This document shows, one piece after another, positions 1-6,548 of a stretch of DNA of 11,765 bases (its first letter is position 1; each line of letters opens with the position of its first letter). The translations under genes and the position numbers were made by a program. This DNA is from an uncultured Alistipes sp. (GTDB taxonomy: Bacteria; Bacteroidota; Bacteroidia; Bacteroidales; Rikenellaceae): contig CALBQR010000033.1 in the NCBI GenBank assembly GCA_937899895.1, positions 1 to 11,765 on the forward strand. The letters are read 5' to 3'. The notes under the pieces were generated by a model, which did no database searches, was not told the origin of the DNA, and was given only the letters and a program-made list of their open reading frames with translations.

Positions 1-58
1 AATTTATATTACAATTTTCAAATCCTTTAGCAATTTCAAATCCTCTTATTTTTTTCAT
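1..58 (-). CDS. 5' end of a possible dUTPase-like gene (partial)
   Basis: Only the first 19 codons lie in the window, reading MKKIRGFEIAKGFENCNIN before the sequence ends. The start is well supported: a purine-rich AAAGGAAG Shine-Dalgarno site lies at 66-73, seven bases before the ATG at 56-58. From memory, phage and Firmicutes dUTPases of the trimeric type often begin with a short lead such as M(R/K)K..FE...., followed by an INLP.R.T..SAGYD-type stretch. The visible residues fit that opening, but the diagnostic motifs would lie outside the window, so the function is a guess. The strong SD site and AT-rich codons contrast with the SD-poor Bacteroidales genes that fill the rest of the window, pointing to a different source organism. 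Confidence 0.4.
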   Translation of the reverse strand, partial: MKKIRGFEIAKGFENCNIN

Positions 59-65
59 ATTTCAT

Positions 66-73
66 CTTCCTTT
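66..73 (-). promoter_or_regulatory. Shine-Dalgarno site of the left-edge gene
   Basis: On the minus strand this reads AAAGGAAG, seven bases before the ATG at 56-58. It decides the start of the partial left-edge gene. It is unlike the other genes in the window, which mostly lack a clear SD as expected for Bacteroidetes, and so is one sign that this end comes from another organism. Confidence 0.6.
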
Positions 74-103
74 CTGTTTTTATTAGTATATATTTTTTAT
101 AAA

Positions 104-130
104 GAAAAAAATAACTCGTTGAGTTATTTT
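104..130 (-). terminator. Rho-independent terminator after the AT-rich surface-protein ORF
   Basis: A perfect 10-bp inverted repeat (108-117 with 121-130) has a 3-base loop (118-120). On the minus strand it is followed by a T tract. The stem overlaps the TAA stop at 130-132, so it ends transcription of the upstream minus-strand ORF and separates it from the next gene starting at 58. The stem is AT-rich with only two G-C pairs, so its strength is moderate. Confidence 0.65.
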
Positions 131-513
131 TATTGTGCGGTAAGATCAGCTGTTACTGGTTCTGTCTCTGCTCCAATGTATCCTTGTAATACTGCTTCTT
201 TAGCCTCATTTCCTACTTCGTGACCATTTGCCCAAATGTATACAGCAAATGTTCTAACATCTGTGGATAACACTAATTGTTTTTTCATATATATTCTTCC
301 ATTTGATTGAAGACCATCAAATGTTCCAGAGCTTATAAATTCTTCACCACTATTTTTTACTTCATAGAATTCCCATTTTAATCCCGGTATTGCAAGTCCA
401 GAATCAATTCTACTTGCGTGAATGTAGAAATTAGCTTGTGCTAATAAACTTGTTTCAGCTAAAGAGATTGTTAATTCTCTTCTCATTTCTCTTGTCAAGA
501 AGCTCAAGCTCAT
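130..513 (-). CDS. Secreted/surface protein fragment, TasA/camelysin-like C-terminal region
   Basis: The frame encodes up to 127 residues in AT-rich codons unlike the rest of the window. The C-terminal half (about residues 75-125) has the pattern seen in TasA/camelysin-type and related Firmicutes surface proteins: a long-strand segment, then TFAVYIWANGHEVGNE, then a last strand GYIGAETEPV. The central WEFYEV and SSGTFDG stretches also look like a secreted beta-sandwich. No signal peptide or SD site is seen at the start, and family members normally begin with an export signal. The first residues therefore probably come from the artificial join near 540, and the true N-terminus is missing. In-frame starts exist at 513 and at MRREL near 483; neither is convincing. 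The family call is from memory of sequence patterns. The gene ends directly at a hairpin terminator. Confidence 0.45.
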   Translation of the reverse strand: MSLSFLTREMRRELTISLAETSLLAQANFYIHASRIDSGLAIPGLKWEFYEVKNSGEEFISSGTFDGLQSNGRIYMKKQLVLSTDVRTFAVYIWANGHEVGNEAKEAVLQGYIGAETEPVTADLTAQ

Positions 514-2665
514 GGTTCACGAAATCAGATACGCCCTCTGCCTCTGCAACAATCTCAGCCTCCTTCTGGTGTAGTTTCGCATTCAACACGTTATGCTGGA
601 TGCCGCGCATACGCAACATTCGGCTCAACAACTCCGAAATCTCGACCGAGGTAGTACCGACCAGCACAGGGCGACCCGTCTTAACCGTAGCGGTAATCTC
701 GTCAATTACAGCGTTATATTTCTCACGTTTAGTCTTGTAAATCAGGTCATCACGGTCATCACGGATAATCGGGCGGTTAGGCGGAATAACCACAACATCC
801 AAACCATAGATGCTCCAAAACTCACTTGCCTCGGTCTCTGCCGTACCGGTCATACCCGACAGCTTGTGATACATACGGAAGTAGTTCTGCAACGTAATCG
901 TTGCGAAGGTCTGCGTTGCAGCCTCAACCTTAACGTGCTCCTTTGCCTCGATAGCCTGATGCAGACCGTCAGAGTAACGGCGACCATCCAAGATACGGCC
1001 CGTCTGCTCATCGACAATCTTCACCTTATTATCCATTACCACATACTCGACATCCTTCTCGAACATCGCATATGCTTTGAGCAACTGCTGAACGGTATGA
1101 ACGCGCTCCGACTTAACGGCATAGTCATTGATAACTTCATCGCGCTTGGCTGCCTTCTCCTCGGCTGTCAGATCGGCCTTCTCCAACTCGGCAACTGCTT
1201 CGCCAATATTGGGCAGAACGAAGAAATTATCCTCACCAACGCTCTTCGACAGAATCTCGTGGCCCTTATCCGTAAGCTCTACCGAGTGAAGTTTCTCGTC
1301 GATAACGAAATACAGTTCATCGGTAATTTCGGGCATACGGCGGTTATTGTCAGCCATATAGACATTCTCTGTCTTCTGCATCAACACCTTAACGCCAGGC
1401 TCACTCAAATACTTAATCAGCGGCTTATACTTCGGCAGACCCTTATGCGCACGATAGAGAATAATACCACCCTCCTCGGTCTTGCCCTCGTTGATCAACT
1501 TACGAGCCTCGGCAACCAACTGCGTAGCAAAATTCTTCTGCAAATTATACAGACGCTCAACTACGGGGCAATACTGCTCGAACATCTGATCCTCGCCCTT
1601 GGGAACGGGACCCGAAATAATCAACGGCGTACGAGCATCGTCGATCAAGATCGAGTCGGCCTCATCGACAATTGCATAGTGCAAATTCTCGCGCTGCACC
1701 AGATCGGCAGGCGACGAAGCCATATTATCACGCAGGTAGTCGAAACCGAACTCATTGTTGGTACCAAAGGTAATATCTGCCTGATAAGCCTTGCGACGCT
1801 CGTCGGTATTGGGCTTGTGCATATCGATACAATCGACCGTCAAGCCGTGGAACTGATACATCGGGCCCATCCACTCGCAGTCTCGACGCGACAGATAGTC
1901 ATTCACCGTAACTACGTGAACACCCTTGCCGGCCAACGCATTGAGGAATACGGGCAGCGTAGCCACCAGCGTCTTACCCTCACCCGTTGCCATCTCGGCG
2001 ATACGACCACGAAGTTGCTTATCATCCGAATTTTTCAGACCATCGACACGGCCCAAGTGCAGAACAACACCGCCAAAGAGCTGGCTATCGTAATGCACCA
2101 TATTCCAAGTCAGCAAGTTACCACCTGCGATCCAGCTATTCTTATAGACAGCCTCGCCATTCTCGTTAATCGACACAAAATCCTTACGTGCCGCCAAATC
2201 CTTATCGAACTGATTGGCAGTAACAACGATCTCCTCGTTCTGCGAAAAACGACGAGCGGTCGATTTCATAATTGCAAAAGCCTCTGGCAGAATGTGATAG
2301 AGTTTCTCCTCAATCTTGCGATTGACCTCCTTCTTCAACTCCTCGATACGCTTACCCTTGCTCTCCTTATCGGCAAGCCACTTATCCTTTGCCTTCTCGC
2401 GCTCACGGATATCAGCCTGCTCGAACGCAGGTTCAGGCTGCTCCAACTCACGCTTCAATGCAGCGATCTCCTTCTCCTCCGGAGCAATAAACTCGGCTAT
2501 CTGACGACGCAACGATGCACTTGCCTCACGCAACTCATCGTTAGTCATTTTGTCTATCTCGACATATTTCTGTTTGATCTGCTCCACAAAAGGCTGAACC
2601 AACTTACGGTCTTTATCCGATTTCGAGCCCAGGAACAGTTTAATGGTTTTCTCTAAAATACCCAT
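455..2665 (-). CDS. secA: Protein translocase ATPase SecA, C-terminally truncated at a join
   Basis: SecA is the cytoplasmic ATPase that drives unfolded preproteins through SecYEG. Residues 1 to about 709 are clearly SecA: Walker A MATGEGKT at 225-232, TVNDYLSRRD at about 253-262, DEAD box VDEADSILID at 333-342, and the MTGTAETE and GTTSVEISE motifs of the helicase core. Residues ~65-190 hold the charged insertion typical of Bacteroidetes SecA, whose members are around 1,100 residues. After HQKEAEIVAEA the expected Gly-rich TNMAGRGTDI segment is absent. The frame instead runs through about 27 unrelated residues to a stop at 455. The second helicase half, helical scaffold and C-terminal tail are therefore missing, and this product would not work. 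The intact part is about 539-2665. The start is supported by the canonical MGILEKTIKLFLG opening and a -7 box 25 bp upstream. Confidence 0.95.
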   Translation of the reverse strand: MGILEKTIKLFLGSKSDKDRKLVQPFVEQIKQKYVEIDKMTNDELREASASLRRQIAEFIAPEEKEIAALKRELEQPEPAFEQADIREREKAKDKWLADKESKGKRIEELKKEVNRKIEEKLYHILPEAFAIMKSTARRFSQNEEIVVTANQFDKDLAARKDFVSINENGEAVYKNSWIAGGNLLTWNMVHYDSQLFGGVVLHLGRVDGLKNSDDKQLRGRIAEMATGEGKTLVATLPVFLNALAGKGVHVVTVNDYLSRRDCEWMGPMYQFHGLTVDCIDMHKPNTDERRKAYQADITFGTNNEFGFDYLRDNMASSPADLVQRENLHYAIVDEADSILIDDARTPLIISGPVPKGEDQMFEQYCPVVERLYNLQKNFATQLVAEARKLINEGKTEEGGIILYRAHKGLPKYKPLIKYLSEPGVKVLMQKTENVYMADNNRRMPEITDELYFVIDEKLHSVELTDKGHEILSKSVGEDNFFVLPNIGEAVAELEKADLTAEEKAAKRDEVINDYAVKSERVHTVQQLLKAYAMFEKDVEYVVMDNKVKIVDEQTGRILDGRRYSDGLHQAIEAKEHVKVEAATQTFATITLQNYFRMYHKLSGMTGTAETEASEFWSIYGLDVVVIPPNRPIIRDDRDDLIYKTKREKYNAVIDEITATVKTGRPVLVGTTSVEISELLSRMLRMRGIQHNVLNAKLHQKEAEIVAEAEGVSDFVNHELELLDKRNEKRINNLFS

Positions 2666-2690
2666 TTGAATATCTAATTAGTTAATCATA

Positions 2691-2698
2691 CAAAGATA
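2691..2698 (-). promoter_or_regulatory. secA -7 promoter box
   Basis: The minus strand reads TATCTTTG, an exact fit to the Bacteroidetes -7 consensus TAnnTTTG, 25 bases before the secA start and just after the stop of the DUF2851 gene at 2717. No good -33 TTTG is seen at the usual distance. secA may thus be transcribed both from here and by read-through from upstream. Confidence 0.55.
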
Positions 2699-2716
2699 AC
2701 GCTTTTTCACAACAAT

Positions 2717-3970
2717 TCACCTTTTTACGCTCTTTTTTATCAATCTACGCCCCAATCTGCACGCACAACAGCGACCATTAGCACAATATTCATTGAAAAG
2801 TTGCAACAAAGCCTGCGTATCGAAAGCACTGCCAACGGGAACACCCTCGCTCTGCCAGCTACGAATGAAACGATTATCCTCGGCAGGAATACTCTCTAAA
2901 AGTTCGATGGCGCGAGTACGTAACTCCTCACGTCCCGTATGTGCAGAATAGAAAAATTGCATCGGAGCCACCAGATTGATACCGATCAGGTGAGCCTTCG
3001 AGCGACCAAGACGCTTCACGCTATTAGCCGATTGGCGGGCAGGAATATAGTGCGTAGTCCAATAGTCCGAGGCTTCGGTCGTAAATACCCGACTGACATC
3101 ATCGGCCGTACAACAATCGATCACCTTCGAGAAGAGCAATTCACAACTACAAAGCAACGAGGCCATCTGCGAAAGTCGTAGCACAGGATGGTTACGCGGC
3201 AAAACGCCCGTAAGTGTCCACTGACTTGCGCGCATCGGTTCGATGCCGTATTTATGTGAAAGGTAGAAAAAATCGGCTTTCAGACGATGCAGATACTCAT
3301 CGCCTTCATATTGTTCGAGCAAGCCCGATGCACACAGCAACATTGCCTCTGCGGCAAGTGAGGCCTCTCGTTCGCGCTGTATAATGCGATATGGGACACG
3401 TCGCGCAAGCTCCATATAAGCCTCACGATTGCGCACATCACCCATAACGCGGAAAAGCATAATGTAGAGTGTCTGAGTCCAATCCTTTTGACACTCGTTG
3501 AAGATCTGTTCTATATCACCGTATTTGCGGGCGATACGATCAAAGACCAAACCCGTGAAGAGGTCCGATCGGTGCAAAGAGTCCATTTCGCGCAGACGTT
3601 CGCCACAATAAAAGTGCGACGCACCACAGCGCAGGCGGTTATACATTCGACGCACCTCATCGTCGATTTCAATCTGCACAACAGGCAGTTGAGTTCCCGA
3701 ACTATCGAGCATAACCACCTTACGTTCAGTTGTAAAACGAGCGATGACACCTACCACATCGGCACGTGCATCGCCCAAAGCTATCGCCCCGCTACACAAG
3801 CAGCCGTCAATCTTCACTCGTGCGCCCAGAGCCACCGACTCCTCATCAACCACCTCACCCGCATCGACGACCTCGATCTCACGGCCATCGGTTGAGCGAT
3901 AGCAGCCCTCCGGCCACCCCGCCACACTCCACAGCAGGCACAAAAGAGAGGTATCATCACTACGGCGCAT
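2717..3970 (-). CDS. DUF2851 family protein
   Basis: A 417-residue protein of unknown function, matching the usual ~420-residue length of the Bacteroidetes DUF2851 family. The C-terminal two thirds carry the family pattern: WTQTLYIMLFRVMG near 164-177, ARRVPYRII, LPRNHPVLRLSQMASLL, ASDYWTTHYIPARQS, and a Cys-rich end around EYCANGRCCACRLG (Cys 396, 401, 402, 404). The N-terminal 100 residues keep only the outline. The DAGPDF and GNVEIH signatures that I recall from other members are replaced (VDEESV near 42-47 and SGAIALGDARADV near 60-72). It lies 66 bp after the sufT-like gene on the same strand and 51 bp before secA, so it is probably the last gene of the phosphatase-sufE-sufT unit. No signal peptide is seen, so it is probably cytoplasmic. 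The family call is firm; the role is unknown. Confidence 0.85.
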   Translation of the reverse strand: MRRSDDTSLLCLLWSVAGWPEGCYRSTDGREIEVVDAGEVVDEESVALGARVKIDGCLCSGAIALGDARADVVGVIARFTTERKVVMLDSSGTQLPVVQIEIDDEVRRMYNRLRCGASHFYCGERLREMDSLHRSDLFTGLVFDRIARKYGDIEQIFNECQKDWTQTLYIMLFRVMGDVRNREAYMELARRVPYRIIQREREASLAAEAMLLCASGLLEQYEGDEYLHRLKADFFYLSHKYGIEPMRASQWTLTGVLPRNHPVLRLSQMASLLCSCELLFSKVIDCCTADDVSRVFTTEASDYWTTHYIPARQSANSVKRLGRSKAHLIGINLVAPMQFFYSAHTGREELRTRAIELLESIPAEDNRFIRSWQSEGVPVGSAFDTQALLQLFNEYCANGRCCACRLGRRLIKKSVKR

Positions 3971-4036
3971 TGATCCAGCAATCGGTTAGTTATGTTTTTA
4001 TATCTCTATCTCTTATTCCACTTGCGACAAAGTGGC

Positions 4037-4363
4037 TTACAAAAGATTCAGCTCCAACAAAGCCTCCTCGCTCATCATCGAGCGATCCCAGGGCGGCTCA
4101 AAAGTCAAGATCACATTAACCTTCTCAACGCCATTGATCTTTGCCACCTGCGTATTGACATCCTCAACCAAAATATCGGCCATCGGACAGTTCGGAGCAG
4201 TGAGGGTCATACGGATCGTGGCCACGCCGTCGGGCGTAAAGTCAATCTCGTAGATAAGACCCAGATCATACACATTCACGGGGATCTCCGGATCGTATAT
4301 ATTCTTCAACGTCAGAACGATATCGCGTTCGACGCGCAAAATTTCTTCGGCAGTCATACTCAT
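4037..4363 (-). CDS. sufT: SufT-like DUF59/MIP18 family Fe-S assembly factor
   Basis: A 108-residue single-domain DUF59 (MIP18/PaaD) protein. Members help mature or deliver Fe-S clusters to client enzymes in the cytoplasm. The hallmark DPEIPVNVYDLGLIY stretch is at about 24-38, TAPNCP is at 55-60 with the conserved Cys59, and FEPPWDRSMMSEEA is at about 88-101. The length is normal for the small stand-alone form. It begins 12 bp after the sufE stop, strongly suggesting co-transcription and a shared role in SUF-type cluster assembly. The sufBCD core is not in the window. The symbol is a family-level assignment; it could equally be labelled a generic metal-sulfur cluster assembly factor. Confidence 0.88.
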   Translation of the reverse strand: MSMTAEEILRVERDIVLTLKNIYDPEIPVNVYDLGLIYEIDFTPDGVATIRMTLTAPNCPMADILVEDVNTQVAKINGVEKVNVILTFEPPWDRSMMSEEALLELNLL

Positions 4364-4375
4364 TTCGATACACTT

Positions 4376-4795
4376 TTATTTTTCGCGAGCCTCAAAAGCC
4401 AGAGCATACATTCGCATCTGCTTGATCATCGCCAACAGACCATTGCTTCGCGTAGGCGAAAGATTTTCGCGCAGGCCGATACGGTCGATAAAATAGAGAT
4501 CGGTAGCCAGCAATTCGGCTGGCGTGCGACCATTCATCACACGAATCAGCAGGGCGATGATTCCCTTCGTAATAATAGCATCGCTATCTGCCGAATAATA
4601 GACCTTACCATCACGCAGCTCGGCATCAACCCACACACGCGACTGGCAACCCTCAATAACATATTGATCCGTACGATGTTCGGCAGCAATCGGCGGCACA
4701 TCCTCACTCAAACCGATCAGATAGTCATATTTATCGAGCCAATCTTCGAAGATCGAGAACTCCTCAATAATCTCTTCTTGAATTTTATCCATCAT
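4376..4795 (-). CDS. sufE: SufE family cysteine desulfuration protein
   Basis: SufE accepts persulfide sulfur from the desulfurase SufS and passes it to the SufBCD scaffold. The 139-residue product has the normal SufE length. It shows the start MMDKIQEEIIEEF, YLIGLSEDVPPI at about 25-36, the active-site cysteine in VIEGCQSRVWV (Cys50), ITKGIIALLI near 75-84, and SPTRSNGL at 113-120. The frame is open further upstream to 4969, but that extension overlaps the end of the phosphatase gene and has no SufE likeness. The adjacent Met codons at 4795 or 4792 are the sensible starts. The gene begins 23 bp after the phosphatase stop and ends 12 bp before sufT, so it sits inside the operon. All recognisable key residues are present. 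Confidence 0.92.
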   Translation of the reverse strand: MMDKIQEEIIEEFSIFEDWLDKYDYLIGLSEDVPPIAAEHRTDQYVIEGCQSRVWVDAELRDGKVYYSADSDAIITKGIIALLIRVMNGRTPAELLATDLYFIDRIGLRENLSPTRSNGLLAMIKQMRMYALAFEAREK

Positions 4796-4818
4796 TGAAC
4801 TTTTTGTTTTCCAACCAT

Positions 4819-6486
4819 TTACTTTGCGCCGATAATCTCCTCCAACGGCAGCGATGTCGATGCAATCGGGCGACCGATACGCACAATACGCGCCAAAGTC
4901 GGAGCTAACGAGCACATATCTACCGAGCGATAGACCTTGCGGCCCGCAGGCACATTCCAACCCAACCACATCATCGGCACGTGAGTATCGTACCCATACA
5001 TCGAGCCAGAACGCGAACGCGCCTCATCATCCTCGCGCTCCTCAATCCAACCCGCCATCAGATTGATGGTCAAATCGCCCGAACGACGCGGATAGAAGCT
5101 GTTTTGCATCATCTGCGCATACGAAGCACCGAAGTAGCTATTCTGCATTGCGGTCGATGTAATAACGTGAGAGATACCTCGGAACTGCAACGCGAAGGCA
5201 GCGATACGATTCTGCACCTCCTCCAAATTGAGATTTTTACTATAAATGAGGTTACGATTGAGGAACAGCTGTCGATCGACATAATCAACAACCCAATCAC
5301 CAGCACCCCACTGCGCAATCATAAAGCTATTGAGAATTACACAGAATTGACGAGGATTGAATCGCTCACGCGGCTCATCACCCAGATCGTACGAGTCGCT
5401 CGATCCGTGATCCGAGGTGAGTACTACCAACACATCTTCGGGTTTATCGGCCTGCGCAAAGACAAAGCCGAGAAACTCCTCCAAATCGGCATCCAAGCGA
5501 TAGAACATATCCTCAACCTCCATAGATTCAGGGCCATACATCTCGCCGATATAACGCGGAGCATCGAGGCAGATGTTAAGCACATCGGTAACCTCATCTC
5601 GACCCAGCTGCTCGTGAATCAATGCACGACGAGCAAACTCAAAGACGATCGTATTGCCCGCAGGGGTTGTCAAAATCTTATCATAGTCGCGCGAAATAAC
5701 CTGTTTGGTAAACATTCGCGACAACAGACCTCTCTTCTTCGGAGCAGGTTCAGTTGCATTTACAGGCTCCAAACGCGAATATCGACGATTGACATAGATA
5801 TCCTTATCGTTGAGCAGAGTCCATTTATAATTGAGGAACGAAGCATTGTATCGCTCATCGTTATAGTCCGAAACCCAACCCGGTAACATCGGCTTATAGG
5901 CGGTCGAAGTTGCCCAACTGCAACGCGAATCATCAATCCAATAGACATCCGAGGTCTGGCCACCCATTACAACTGCCGACATCGGATCGCAAGCGATTGT
6001 CAGTACTCGGCTATTGGAAGAGTAGTCCTTCAATGCATCGGCGAAGGTCGGAACAACCAGATTGCCATTCGAGTAACAGCCACGACCATCATCGCAATCC
6101 AACCCACGCATCGAGCGATCGTCAATCAGCGCAACCTTGCGACCCGTCGTATAGTCGATCCAATAGTTGCTCGTAACGCCGTGGATCGAAGGGTTGGCTC
6201 CCGTAGTCATCGTAGCCAACGAGGCGGGCGTGGTGGTGATCATATAGTTGTAATAGCTCTCCTCATACGAAGTTCCTTCGCGCATAAATCGCTTAAAACC
6301 GCCCTCGCCAAAGCCCTTCTCGAAACGCGAAATAAAGTCATAACGCATCTGACTGACAACGATATTGACAATCAAACGGGGAGTTTCGGCATTATCGGCC
6401 TTTGACTCGACGACCGAATGGTTGCTCTGCGCACAAAGCGAGCAGAGAGGTGCAAATGCAAGTATTAGAATTGTTAAAAATCTCAT
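4819..6486 (-). CDS. Secreted PafA-like alkaline phosphatase superfamily protein with altered active site
   Basis: A 555-residue member of the type I phosphodiesterase/PafA branch of the alkaline phosphatase superfamily. An N-terminal signal peptide (about 1-20, ending LCSLCAQ) predicts export to the periplasm or envelope. Family landmarks are RLIVNIVVSQMRYDF (37-51), GEGGFKRFMREG, TTTPASLATMTTG (84-96), IHGV (101-104), YGPESMEVEDMFYRLDADL (317-335), LTSDHGSSD (356-364) and YGYDTHVP (497-504). By hand alignment to PafA, the nucleophile Thr (T86), Asn107, D359-H360 and H502 remain. Three metal ligands are changed (D38 to S45, D305 to R311, H309 to E315), and the K162/R164 pair becomes D167/M169. 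PafA phosphatase activity is therefore doubtful. It is the first gene of the unit leading into sufE, with a near-consensus -7 box upstream. Calling it pafA would overstate the case. Confidence 0.85.
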   Translation of the reverse strand: MRFLTILILAFAPLCSLCAQSNHSVVESKADNAETPRLIVNIVVSQMRYDFISRFEKGFGEGGFKRFMREGTSYEESYYNYMITTTPASLATMTTGANPSIHGVTSNYWIDYTTGRKVALIDDRSMRGLDCDDGRGCYSNGNLVVPTFADALKDYSSNSRVLTIACDPMSAVVMGGQTSDVYWIDDSRCSWATSTAYKPMLPGWVSDYNDERYNASFLNYKWTLLNDKDIYVNRRYSRLEPVNATEPAPKKRGLLSRMFTKQVISRDYDKILTTPAGNTIVFEFARRALIHEQLGRDEVTDVLNICLDAPRYIGEMYGPESMEVEDMFYRLDADLEEFLGFVFAQADKPEDVLVVLTSDHGSSDSYDLGDEPRERFNPRQFCVILNSFMIAQWGAGDWVVDYVDRQLFLNRNLIYSKNLNLEEVQNRIAAFALQFRGISHVITSTAMQNSYFGASYAQMMQNSFYPRRSGDLTINLMAGWIEEREDDEARSRSGSMYGYDTHVPMMWLGWNVPAGRKVYRSVDMCSLAPTLARIVRIGRPIASTSLPLEEIIGAK

Positions 6487-6504
6487 CTTCTCAATTTTGA
6501 GCCG

Positions 6505-6512
6505 TAAAGATA
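6505..6512 (-). promoter_or_regulatory. -7-like box of the phosphatase-sufE-sufT unit
   Basis: The minus strand reads TATCTTTA, one base off TAnnTTTG, 18 bases before the start at 6486 and inside the 62-bp gap after the GSCFA gene. No clear -33 element and no terminator between the two genes were seen, so read-through from the GSCFA gene is also possible. Confidence 0.4.
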
Positions 6513-6548
6513 CGAAATTAATACGAGTCGTCGCGTAGTTTATTCGAT

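Noticed and set aside
455..535. The SecA tail being a natural alternative SecA C-terminus
   Set aside because: The second helicase half and the Arg-finger region would be missing, and composition switches at the same place; a join artefact explains it better.
593..2656. Very long open frame antisense to secA on the plus strand
   Set aside because: It mirrors secA almost end to end, has no recognisable protein motif, and arises because the secA codons rarely use triplets whose complement is a stop. secA itself is unmistakable.
4018..4035. Hairpin CCACTT/AAGTGG after the sufT-like gene
   Set aside because: Only 6 bp with no T tract on the minus strand; not convincing as a terminator, and the next gene is only 66 bp away.
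4796..4969. Possible 58-residue N-terminal extension of SufE
   Set aside because: It overlaps the end of the phosphatase gene in another frame, shows no SufE homology, and the normal SufE start MMDKIQEE lies just downstream of the phosphatase stop.
4981..5886. About 300-codon open frame antisense to the phosphatase homologue
   Set aside because: No family likeness, a low-complexity Ile/Arg/Thr-rich translation, and it lies fully inside a gene with clear motifs on the other strand.
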